Shown one piece after another: positions 1 through 6,529 of a stretch of 12,121 bases of DNA. The first letter of the stretch is position 1. Each line of letters begins with the position of its first letter. The stretch is from DAOUTY01 sp964453665 (lineage in GTDB: Bacteria; Chloroflexota; Dehalococcoidia; SZUA-161), in the NCBI GenBank assembly GCA_964453665.1, contig CAYVQT010000081.1, forward strand, positions 1-12,121. The letters are read 5' to 3'. The notes below the pieces were generated by a model. It worked only from the letters and a program-made list of their open reading frames with translations, searched no databases and was not told the DNA's origin. Both the position numbers and the translations under genes were made by a program.

Positions 1-50
1 ACGTATTAAACTCAAACATCTCTATCCGAAATTATAAAGGTTACAAGGTA

Positions 51-1244
51 CTAGAGCAGTTCCTTCATGAAAAATCGTTTCCGGGATAACACCTTCAGAA
101 ACTGGTTGATGACGACACCTTTGAACATCGTACGCGCCCTTTGTTTGTGCCTTCGCTCCGGCCTTTCACCTGTGGCAATCTGAAGCAGTTCTAATATGTG
201 GTATATTGGCATCCGGTTCGGGTAAACAATTTGACCTACCGTGAGCATCTGGAGGCAACCGGCACAGTAGACCGCCAGGGCCTGCGCCCCTGTTCTTCCG
301 GCAAGCCTCAGGGTTCTTATCGTCGCAAGCGTAATATCCCACGGATTGTACCCCGAAGTGTAGCTGAAGCCTCCCCCGATACCACAGCAAAGGGCCATTT
401 CACGACACAGGTTCTCCTCCACCACCCTGGCGCCAGCCTTTTCCAACAGCCTTCTCGGGACATCCATATATTCGTTCCCAAAGAACTTCCCGTAGCACGA
501 CTCCTGTATAGTAACGGTCATGTTCAGCGGATTAGTGATCTGTACTTCTCCCTTTTCGATTCTCTCCAGTAACCAGGGCAGCACGTGTTGGATCTCAAAA
601 TCGAACTTCACACCGAACCTGGGCAGTACGTTGGTGAACATATTGCGTCCGGCAGTGCAGGGGACTATCATTTTCTCGAAACCCAGCTGCTTGTGCCAGG
701 CCTCCAGCCGTCTGGCAGATTTCTCTACCATTTCGTACTGCCCCGTACGGTAGTAAGTCTCACCACAGCACAAATTCAGTGAACCCCTGATATTCGCGCC
801 GTCCAGGAGTTTTGTTCGTGTCAAATAGGGCACCGTGATTACGTTGCACCCGGGATAAAACACCTCTTTGCAGGGCGATACATCCTCCCAGGACCTCACC
901 AATGCCTTCTCGTCATCAGGAAGCCTGTCCAGCACATACGTCCGGAAATTTAGCGCGCTGTCGGGTGTGTAGTACTTTACCCTGACCGGCAGCCCTTCAC
1001 TCACAGACTTTTTATGCCAGACGTCGAGAATTCGCTGTGCGGGATTGCATCCTTCGGGGCAGATAAAGTTGCAGGCAAAACAACTCGTGCACTTTTTCAA
1101 AACGTGCTTCGTCTCTTCGCCGTTTATTAATCGCTCAATCTCCGCCTTTGCCACATCAATTGGCAAGTGCATCACCGGGCATTGATGAAAACACTCACCG
1201 CACATGGTGCATTTCTCAGCATCAAATTCATCGAACATACCCAT
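51..1244 (-). CDS. HdrD/GlpC-like (Fe-S)-binding oxidoreductase subunit
   Basis: Probable cytoplasmic electron-transfer subunit of the heterodisulfide-reductase / GlpC / LutA family, 397 aa. Two ferredoxin-type motifs are visible: C12-x2-C15-x2-C18-x3-C22-P and C52-x2-C55-x2-C58-x3-C62-P. Two CCG domains follow. CCG1 has C133, C159-C160-G161 and C196. CCG2 has C250, C286-C287-G288 and C327-x2-C330. CCG2 is complete, but CCG1 ends C-T-A-G (196-199), so the last cysteine of the usual CxxC is missing and its noncubane cluster may be altered or absent. No membrane segment is evident. The start at 1244 is preceded by GGGAGG at the right spacing; a second in-frame ATG two codons later is also possible. 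It is divergent from the FAD-oxidoreductase genes and is inferred to accept their electrons. The family call is firm; the partner and substrate are inferred. Confidence 0.85.
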   Translation of the reverse strand: MGMFDEFDAEKCTMCGECFHQCPVMHLPIDVAKAEIERLINGEETKHVLKKCTSCFACNFICPEGCNPAQRILDVWHKKSVSEGLPVRVKYYTPDSALNFRTYVLDRLPDDEKALVRSWEDVSPCKEVFYPGCNVITVPYLTRTKLLDGANIRGSLNLCCGETYYRTGQYEMVEKSARRLEAWHKQLGFEKMIVPCTAGRNMFTNVLPRFGVKFDFEIQHVLPWLLERIEKGEVQITNPLNMTVTIQESCYGKFFGNEYMDVPRRLLEKAGARVVEENLCREMALCCGIGGGFSYTSGYNPWDITLATIRTLRLAGRTGAQALAVYCAGCLQMLTVGQIVYPNRMPIYHILELLQIATGERPERRHKQRARTMFKGVVINQFLKVLSRKRFFMKELL

Positions 1245-1251
1245 AAATAAG

Positions 1252-1257
1252 CCTCCC
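1252..1257 (-). promoter_or_regulatory. Ribosome binding site of the HdrD-like gene
   Basis: On the minus strand this reads GGGAGG, ending 7 nt before the ATG at 1244. It supports that start for the Fe-S protein. Confidence 0.7.
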
Positions 1258-1276
1258 TGCTCCTAATCCGTCACTT

Positions 1277-1305
1277 AACATATCAGGTGTTAGCACCTAT
1301 GTCCA
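1277..1305 (-). promoter_or_regulatory. Candidate promoter of the HdrD-like gene with a dyad in its spacer
   Basis: On the minus strand, TGGACA (1305-1300, 5 of 6 matches to the -35 consensus) is followed after exactly 17 nt by TATGTT (1282-1277, 4 of 6 to the -10). The expected transcript start lies near 1270, giving a leader of about 25 nt that contains the GGGAGG site. The spacer holds a perfect inverted repeat, AGGTG-TTAG-CACCT (1285-1298), placed where a regulator could act on RNA polymerase. The motif match is seen; promoter activity and regulation are inferred. Confidence 0.45.
1285..1298. promoter_or_regulatory. Inverted repeat, possible operator in the divergent intergenic region
   Basis: AGGTG and CACCT arms (5 bp each, perfect) around a 4-nt centre TTAG. 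It lies wholly between the candidate -35 and -10 of the minus-strand gene and about 150 bp upstream of the plus-strand operon start, so one regulator could affect both directions. The arms are short, so chance occurrence is possible. Confidence 0.3.
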
Positions 1306-1388
1306 CACCGTAACAACCCTACCCTGATACTAGAAACAGCACCATACTAATCCTATACGCCTACGATTATATTCTACTTTAACATCTC

Positions 1389-1417
1389 TTGATTTATGTC
1401 AGTGGTTCCATTAGCAT
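1389..1417 (+). promoter_or_regulatory. Weak candidate promoter for the FAD-oxidoreductase operon
   Basis: TTGATT (1389-1394) is followed after 17 nt by TAGCAT (1412-1417), each 4 of 6 to the sigma70 consensus. It would start transcripts near 1424, just ahead of the AGGAGG at 1437-1442. An AT-rich TATATT at 1368-1373 is an alternative -10 but has no good -35. Low certainty. Confidence 0.3.
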
Positions 1418-1436
1418 ACGACTCAACCTCTCGGTC

Positions 1437-1442
1437 AGGAGG
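1437..1442 (+). promoter_or_regulatory. Ribosome binding site of the first FAD oxidoreductase
   Basis: Perfect AGGAGG, 5 nt before the ATG at 1448. It fixes the start of the first plus-strand gene. Confidence 0.8.
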
Positions 1443-1447
1443 AACAA

Positions 1448-3175
1448 ATGAGCAAAGATGAAAGATACGATGTTGTGATTATCGGCGGAGGCCCCAACGG
1501 CATGACGGCAGCAGCATACCTTGCTAAATGTGGTCTGCACGTCTGCGTCCTGGAGGAGAGGGTGGAGTGTGGTGGGGCATGTGAAACCGTTGAGCCTATA
1601 CCAGGGGTACGGATATATCCACACGCCATGCTCATGTACGCGGCGCCTGCTCCGGGGTTTGATCAACTGGAACTGCACAAGTACGGCTTCCGCATGACAT
1701 GGAATCCCATAGACATGATGCAATCACTCAGCGCCGGTAATACAACGACCCAGGGGGTTAGTCCCATCACTGAAAAGGACATGATGGGCTTCGGCAAACT
1801 TGGCGGCATCCTTGGTCAACCTCCGTTCACCAAAGAGCTTCTGCGCGCCACCTTCTGGTGCCCGCCACACCCTCCTGAAGTGGAGGTAACGGACGATAAC
1901 GTCCCCTATATGCAGGTTTACAAGCAGCGCCAGCCGGATGTCTGGACCCACGAACTGCGCGAGTGGACCATGTTCGACCTTATGGACGAGCACCTGGAAA
2001 GTGAGCCTTTTAAGGTCACAATGGCTTTCGCAGCCTGGGCATCAGGCGCTGCCGGTCACTGGGAAGGGGTAGCAATCCCCGCTTTGCTCTCTGTCCAGCT
2101 TCTCATTCTACCAAATACGGGTAAGCTGAGTATCCCCCGCGGAGGCCTGCATGGTTATTTCCACGCCATCCATCGCTGTGCGGTGGCCCACGGGGCAATA
2201 GTGCGTACTACATGTCCCGTCGACGAAATCATCATCGATGACGGGCGAGCTGTGGGTGTTCGGCTGAGGGAAACCGCCGCGCTTGGTGGAAGGAAAATCT
2301 GGGCTAACAAAGCAGTGATCTCCGCTATTGACTACCAGCAGACCTTCCTCAAGATGATCGGGAGGCATCATTTTGACCCCAGTTTCATACAGAAGGTAAA
2401 GGATATCAGCCTTAAGAACGGGACCCTCTATGTCTCCACTTTCCACACTCGCAAGCCCCTGCAATGGAATTCGAAATTTAAGGCGATGACTGAAAGCGAA
2501 ACCAGTGTTGCCGGCCCCTTTAATATCCCCTCAGGCGGAGTGTACCCCTCGGACTCGAGAGAACTCTACTATGAAAACGTGGCGGACTGTGACGGCCGCA
2601 AGAGCCTTCCCACATTGCCTCCGGAGAAGTTACTTTGGTTCCTGACACCATCTCAGGCATTCAATCCCACGGATTGCCAGGGTGACTATCCCAATGGACA
2701 CATATCGGCCGCCTTCGAGGTAAATGTTCCTATTCCTGAGTACCAGGTTGAAGGGCCGGAAGCTCAGAACGAGAAGAAAGATGATCTGGATGCCTATATG
2801 CGCGAGGCCTTCAGTGAAGCACTGGACGGCCTCGAGGATGAGAATATTATTCACCACTGGTCGGCAACCGGTCGCGAAGTTGAGTTTCGAAATACAGGCC
2901 TTATCGGCGGAACCTGGTGCGGCTCCCGCCATTGCAGAGACCAGTTGTGGACACAGCGTCCCATACCTGAACTCGCGCGCTATCGCACCCCTATCGATGG
3001 GCTTTACACTTGCCACCAGACTACAGGACATCCGGGAGCACTATGCCTGATGGCCATTCCCTACAACATGATGCACATACTAATCGAAGACGGTATCGCT
3101 GAGCCCGGCGACTGGTGGTACCCGTCACCGTACTACATTCCGCAGGAAGGCAAGATATCTGCGATACCCCGTTAA
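1448..3175 (+). CDS. Phytoene-desaturase-like NAD(P)/FAD-dependent oxidoreductase (first of three)
   Basis: A 575-aa flavoprotein of the CrtI / phytoene dehydrogenase / PYROXD2-like superfamily. The N-terminal Rossmann fold has G13-G-G-P-N-G18 after a YDVVIIG strand. The acidic residue that would bind the FAD ribose is E36, and G42-G43 follows. The C-terminal FAD-contacting segment is about residues 514-550 (TPIDGLYTC, then HPGALCLMAIPYN). The protein ends with a WWYPSP tail (556-561) that recurs as WWKPTP in the next gene, so the two look like a duplicated, diverged pair. No signal peptide or membrane helix is obvious. Members of this superfamily desaturate, saturate or isomerise hydrophobic substrates, but the substrate here cannot be read from sequence. 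It is the first gene of a tight three-gene run. The family call is firm; the reaction is unknown. Confidence 0.85.
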   Translation: MSKDERYDVVIIGGGPNGMTAAAYLAKCGLHVCVLEERVECGGACETVEPIPGVRIYPHAMLMYAAPAPGFDQLELHKYGFRMTWNPIDMMQSLSAGNTTTQGVSPITEKDMMGFGKLGGILGQPPFTKELLRATFWCPPHPPEVEVTDDNVPYMQVYKQRQPDVWTHELREWTMFDLMDEHLESEPFKVTMAFAAWASGAAGHWEGVAIPALLSVQLLILPNTGKLSIPRGGLHGYFHAIHRCAVAHGAIVRTTCPVDEIIIDDGRAVGVRLRETAALGGRKIWANKAVISAIDYQQTFLKMIGRHHFDPSFIQKVKDISLKNGTLYVSTFHTRKPLQWNSKFKAMTESETSVAGPFNIPSGGVYPSDSRELYYENVADCDGRKSLPTLPPEKLLWFLTPSQAFNPTDCQGDYPNGHISAAFEVNVPIPEYQVEGPEAQNEKKDDLDAYMREAFSEALDGLEDENIIHHWSATGREVEFRNTGLIGGTWCGSRHCRDQLWTQRPIPELARYRTPIDGLYTCHQTTGHPGALCLMAIPYNMMHILIEDGIAEPGDWWYPSPYYIPQEGKISAIPR

Positions 3176-3180
3176 CTAGA

Positions 3181-3187
3181 GAGGAGG
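3181..3187 (+). promoter_or_regulatory. Ribosome binding site that selects a GTG start
   Basis: GAGGAGG lies 5 nt before the GTG at 3193. It decides the start of the second oxidoreductase: an ATG further upstream at 3115 would put 60 bases inside the preceding gene, has no such site, and would add residues that do not fit the Rossmann-fold N-terminus. Confidence 0.75.
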
Positions 3188-3192
3188 CCGCC

Positions 3193-4839
3193 GTGGCAAC
3201 AGAAGATATTTTTGGGCATATGTTTGAGGAGTTTCCCGAAGACAGCGAATGGGACGTTGTAGTCATAGGAGGCGGCCCCAATGGCCTGATGGCGGCTGCT
3301 TATCTCGCCAAGGCCGGGCTAAAAGTTGTTCTGGCTGAGGCCCGCTACGAGATCGGGGGAGGCCTGGCTACAGAGGAAATCCTTTACCCCTGTTATACAT
3401 CGAATCCACACGTCGTCTACCACATGATGATTGATTATATGCCGGTAATCAGGGACTTCAACCTCGATGGCCCTGCGCTTGTCTGGATCAAGCCCAACCC
3501 GCAGACAGGTATGGTCTTCGAGGACGGGAAGTCTCTACTTCTGACACGCATGATCGAGGACACTAAGGATTCCATAAGCAAGTTCTCCTTTAAAGACGCT
3601 GTTAACTTCGGCAAGATGATGCGGAGCTGGCGCCGGATCGTCGATGAAATAGTAGCGCCGGCTACTTACGTTCCCCCCATGTCACCCCTCGATTTAACTA
3701 TATGTATGCAGCGCACCGAGATCGGTCAGGAGATGCTGGAACTGGTAGAGCGCAGCCCACTGGACATCATCACCGACACATTTGAGAATGATCGGGTACG
3801 CGCTCTTATGCTTTACACTAGCTGCATGTGGGGTCTGGACCCCAGAGAAACAGGACTTGGTTTTTTTGTGGCCCTCCTGTTGAGTCGTGGAATGAACAAG
3901 TGCTACTGCTATGGTGGTTCTCACAAATTCGCCAGCGCTATGGCGCGGGAAATTGTCAAGGCCGGGGGACTGATACTAGAACACGCCCCAGTAAGCAATA
4001 TCATAATTGAGAACGGTCGTGTTGCCGGTGTCGAACTGGCCGAAGGCCGTACCCTGCGCAGCAAGGTGGTTATGTCCACTCTGGACCCCCACACGACCTT
4101 CCTGGACCTTGTCGGAGCGGGTAATATGCCATCAGACCTTAAAGAATCGATCGAAGGCTGGAAGTACGACAAGTGGAGCTACTACACCCTGCACATCGCT
4201 TCAGAAGAGCCCCCTCAATATAAGTGTGACGATCCCTGGATCAATGAGGCATTCATGACTGTATTCGGTATCGAAAGCACTGACCAGCTATTAGCCCACT
4301 GGGATAATGTTGTAGCCGGTAACATCGGCGACAACTTCGGCGGACACGCAACATGCGAGAGCTGCTTCGATCCCACTCTCAGTGACATACCCGGCAAGAG
4401 TATATCCTTCTTCCAGATGCACGCCCCGTACGAAATCGAAGGCGGCTGGGACAAGCGGGGAAAGGAACTGGAGGAGGCTATTCTAGCCAAATGGCAAAAA
4501 GCAGCGCCAAACTTTACTCGCGATAACGTCGTTTCTACCACTTTTGAAACACCCGTGGACATCGAGACTCGATTTCCCAATATGCGTCGTGGCAGTATAA
4601 AGCACGGCGACTACAGGCCGATACAGATGGGTTGTTTCCGCCCTAACCAGGAATGTTCCAGCACGGCGACACCAATAGAGGGGCTATACGTATGCGGGGT
4701 TTCCACCTATCCTGGAGGGCTTGTGCTCGGAGGGCCCGGTTACCTGGGTGCCAACAAGGTCGCCGAGGACCTTGGTGTTACCAAGTGGTGGAAACCAACG
4801 CCCGAGATGGAGAAATATATTAAGACATACCTGGAATAA
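3193..4839 (+). CDS. Phytoene-desaturase-like NAD(P)/FAD-dependent oxidoreductase (second of three)
   Basis: A 548-aa flavoprotein read from a GTG start 17 nt after the previous stop. The Rossmann motif is G26-G-G-P-N-G31 after WDVVVIG, then a YEIGGG segment. The C-terminal FAD region begins near residue 497 (GLYVCG, PGGLVLGGPGYLGANK) and is closer to the canonical family ending than that of its upstream neighbour. The two proteins share the GGGPNG motif, a TPI(D/E)GLY motif and the WWxP(S/T)P tail (532-537), which suggests gene duplication and possibly a heteromeric enzyme. About 20 residues precede the Rossmann strand and carry no recognisable motif. The enzyme is inferred to be cytoplasmic and to act on a hydrophobic substrate with its neighbours. 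The family is secure; the reaction is not known. Confidence 0.85.
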   Translation: MATEDIFGHMFEEFPEDSEWDVVVIGGGPNGLMAAAYLAKAGLKVVLAEARYEIGGGLATEEILYPCYTSNPHVVYHMMIDYMPVIRDFNLDGPALVWIKPNPQTGMVFEDGKSLLLTRMIEDTKDSISKFSFKDAVNFGKMMRSWRRIVDEIVAPATYVPPMSPLDLTICMQRTEIGQEMLELVERSPLDIITDTFENDRVRALMLYTSCMWGLDPRETGLGFFVALLLSRGMNKCYCYGGSHKFASAMAREIVKAGGLILEHAPVSNIIIENGRVAGVELAEGRTLRSKVVMSTLDPHTTFLDLVGAGNMPSDLKESIEGWKYDKWSYYTLHIASEEPPQYKCDDPWINEAFMTVFGIESTDQLLAHWDNVVAGNIGDNFGGHATCESCFDPTLSDIPGKSISFFQMHAPYEIEGGWDKRGKELEEAILAKWQKAAPNFTRDNVVSTTFETPVDIETRFPNMRRGSIKHGDYRPIQMGCFRPNQECSSTATPIEGLYVCGVSTYPGGLVLGGPGYLGANKVAEDLGVTKWWKPTPEMEKYIKTYLE

Positions 4840-4855
4840 TTGCATACGCTGCAAT
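4839..4855. repeat. Short perfect inverted repeat between second and third oxidoreductase genes
   Basis: ATTGCA and TGCAAT arms (6 bp) around a 5-nt centre TACGC, starting on the last base of the preceding stop codon. There is no T-run directly after it, so it is not a convincing intrinsic terminator. It could be a weak hairpin, an operator half-site pair, or chance. Confidence 0.25.
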
Positions 4856-4876
4856 AAGCCAGGCATCTTTTTGAAC

Positions 4877-4883
4877 AAGGAGG
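4877..4883 (+). promoter_or_regulatory. Ribosome binding site of the third oxidoreductase
   Basis: AAGGAGG, 7 nt before the ATG at 4891. It is a strong match and supports the chosen start. Confidence 0.8.
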
Positions 4884-4890
4884 CAGTGAA

Positions 4891-6372
4891 ATGGCAAAAG
4901 GATCGTACGATGTCATTGTAATCGGAGCAGGTTTCGGCGGCAGTTCCTGCGCCGGCCTGCTGGCTAAGCGCGGACTCAAAGTATTGCTTGTAGAGAAGAA
5001 CTCCCGCGCCGGCGGCAAGGCCATGTCTATCTCCAAGAAAGGTTACACCTATACCGCATGGGTGGTGATCAGCGCGCCGACCCAGGGGACCCTGCTCGAA
5101 GTCGTCCTGAAAGAGCTGGGTATGGAGAAAAAGGTCGAACTCGTAGCACCGGGGGTCAACGGCAGTACATATAAGAAATCTTCCGGTAAGTTCGTAGTAG
5201 GCCCACAGCCTCAACCGGGAGAAGTAATGGACCCCAATACTATGTTCGATTGGCTGGAAGTAAAAAAGCAAGCGGATAGAGATGAGGCTCTCAGGGTTAT
5301 GACCGAGCTTACACTGATGAGCCGCCAGGACATCGACGCCCTGAATGACATCACATTCGCAGACTGGTTGGGTCGGTATAATGTGCCTGAAAGCCTGTTG
5401 GCCTTTCTCCTCGGCCCCGTATCTGACGGCTGTTTTATGGTCCCCTACGATGCATTGTCCGCTTCGGAAGCCATACGGACTTTGCAGGACATCTTCCTTC
5501 GCAGCGGCGGCGTCTTCTGCAAAGGTGGCTTTGGGAAGCTGGCCAGCGCCTACGCCCGGGCTGTGGAAGATAACGGCGGTCGAGTAGTGTGGCGCGCCAG
5601 GGTGGAGAGAATTATCGTTAATGGGGGCAAGGTCACAGGTGTGGTCACCGACAAGGGAGCTTTCCAGGCACCGATTGTAGTGAGCAACGCGGGCATCCAG
5701 CCCACCGTGCTCAAGCTTGCAGGGGAAGAACACTTTGATAAGAGTTATGTAAACTATGTCAAGGACCTGATTCCCTCATGGGGAATGATGGGGACACGCT
5801 ACTTTTTAAGCAAGAAGGTCACCGATTTCCCCTACGGTACTATCTTTACGAATGACAGCCCCTGGAACCTGGAGAAATGGTTGAAGGCCAAGGCCGGCGA
5901 TATCCCCAAGGAGATAACAGTCTGGTATGAGGTTCCTTCCAACTACGACCCCAAAGCCGCTCCCAAAGGCAAGCAGTTTCTTATGACAGGTTTCTGGTGT
6001 CCCACCGACCCCCGGATCACGGCCAAAGAGAAAAAGGCCTGGTGGGATAAGGGGGAGGAAATGCTATTCAAAGTCTTTCCCGATATGCCCAAGTACATTG
6101 AGGCCAAGGAGGGCTACTCCACACGGGACGTTTCCAATCTAACCCGTGACCAGGTACTGCCGGGGCAGGGCGGTGAATGCATCGGACTCGGCCAGGTAGT
6201 CGGTCAGGCTGGAGTTTACAAGCCGTCAGCCATGGCCCCGATTCAAGGCCTGTTCTATGTCGGTTGTGATGCCGGTGGTTACGGCGTCGGCATCCACCAG
6301 GCTGTGGACTCCGGTATCAACGTCGCCAATATGGTGCAGAAATACCACCTTATGCACCGGGCAATTAAATAG
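4891..6372 (+). CDS. Phytoene-desaturase / retinol-saturase-like FAD oxidoreductase (third of three)
   Basis: A 493-aa FAD-dependent amine-oxidase-fold protein, closer to the classical CrtI / carotenoid isomerase / retinol saturase group than its two upstream neighbours. It has YDVIVIG followed by G12-A-G-F-G-G17, an R-A-G-G-K segment after the second strand, and a C-terminal motif GLFYVGCDAGGYGVGIHQAV in which the Gly-rich stretch would contact FAD. It lacks the WWxP(S/T)P tail of the other two, so it is a more distant relative and not a recent copy. It lies 51 nt after the previous stop with its own strong ribosome binding site, and is probably in the same operon. It may catalyse desaturation, saturation or double-bond isomerisation of a lipophilic compound. 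Substrate unknown. Confidence 0.85.
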   Translation: MAKGSYDVIVIGAGFGGSSCAGLLAKRGLKVLLVEKNSRAGGKAMSISKKGYTYTAWVVISAPTQGTLLEVVLKELGMEKKVELVAPGVNGSTYKKSSGKFVVGPQPQPGEVMDPNTMFDWLEVKKQADRDEALRVMTELTLMSRQDIDALNDITFADWLGRYNVPESLLAFLLGPVSDGCFMVPYDALSASEAIRTLQDIFLRSGGVFCKGGFGKLASAYARAVEDNGGRVVWRARVERIIVNGGKVTGVVTDKGAFQAPIVVSNAGIQPTVLKLAGEEHFDKSYVNYVKDLIPSWGMMGTRYFLSKKVTDFPYGTIFTNDSPWNLEKWLKAKAGDIPKEITVWYEVPSNYDPKAAPKGKQFLMTGFWCPTDPRITAKEKKAWWDKGEEMLFKVFPDMPKYIEAKEGYSTRDVSNLTRDQVLPGQGGECIGLGQVVGQAGVYKPSAMAPIQGLFYVGCDAGGYGVGIHQAVDSGINVANMVQKYHLMHRAIK

Positions 6373-6462
6373 AGAGGTGGATTTTTACCCTTTCCTTGAA
6401 ATCCGTAAGCCTGATACTACCCCGCTTCCCGGGAGGGAATGGCAATATATTGAGAACCCGTA

Positions 6463-6478
6463 CTGCTGATTCCAGCAG
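6463..6478 (+). repeat. Inverted repeat upstream of the GMC oxidoreductase promoter
   Basis: CTGCTG and CAGCAG arms with a 4-nt loop ATTC form a perfect 6-bp hairpin that ends 3 nt before the candidate -35 box. The bases after it are not T-rich, so it is not a standard intrinsic terminator for the upstream operon. It may be an operator or a simple attenuating hairpin. Confidence 0.3.
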
Positions 6479-6481
6479 CAC

Positions 6482-6510
6482 TTGACAAAGCCTTTACAGC
6501 TACTTAAAGT
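6482..6510 (+). promoter_or_regulatory. Promoter candidate for the GMC oxidoreductase gene
   Basis: A perfect TTGACA (6482-6487), a 17-nt spacer and TAAAGT (6505-6510, 4 of 6). Initiation would be expected around 6516-6518, only about 12-14 nt before the ATG at 6530, and no purine-rich ribosome binding site is present there. This suggests a separately transcribed, short-leader mRNA. The boxes are seen; use in vivo is inferred. Confidence 0.55.
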
Positions 6511-6529
6511 GTAAATTGTAGACAAAATT

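Noticed and set aside
1..50. Left edge beyond the stop of the HdrD-like gene
   Set aside because: Only 50 AT-rich bases with no hairpin, T-run or reading frame that I can support.
3115..3192. Upstream ATG extension of the second FAD oxidoreductase, overlapping the first
   Set aside because: The GTG at 3193 has GAGGAGG at ideal spacing; the added 26 residues overlap the previous gene and do not fit the flavoprotein N-terminus.
4684..5733. Long open frame of 349 codons on the minus strand
   Set aside because: It covers the end of one well-supported flavoprotein gene and the first half of another, has no recognisable motifs, and its composition looks like the antisense of coding sequence.
6377..6469. 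Possible small protein starting at GTG 6377 after the third oxidoreductase
   Set aside because: The purine-rich stretch overlaps the would-be start codon and does not precede it, and the peptide of about 30 residues shows no recognisable feature.
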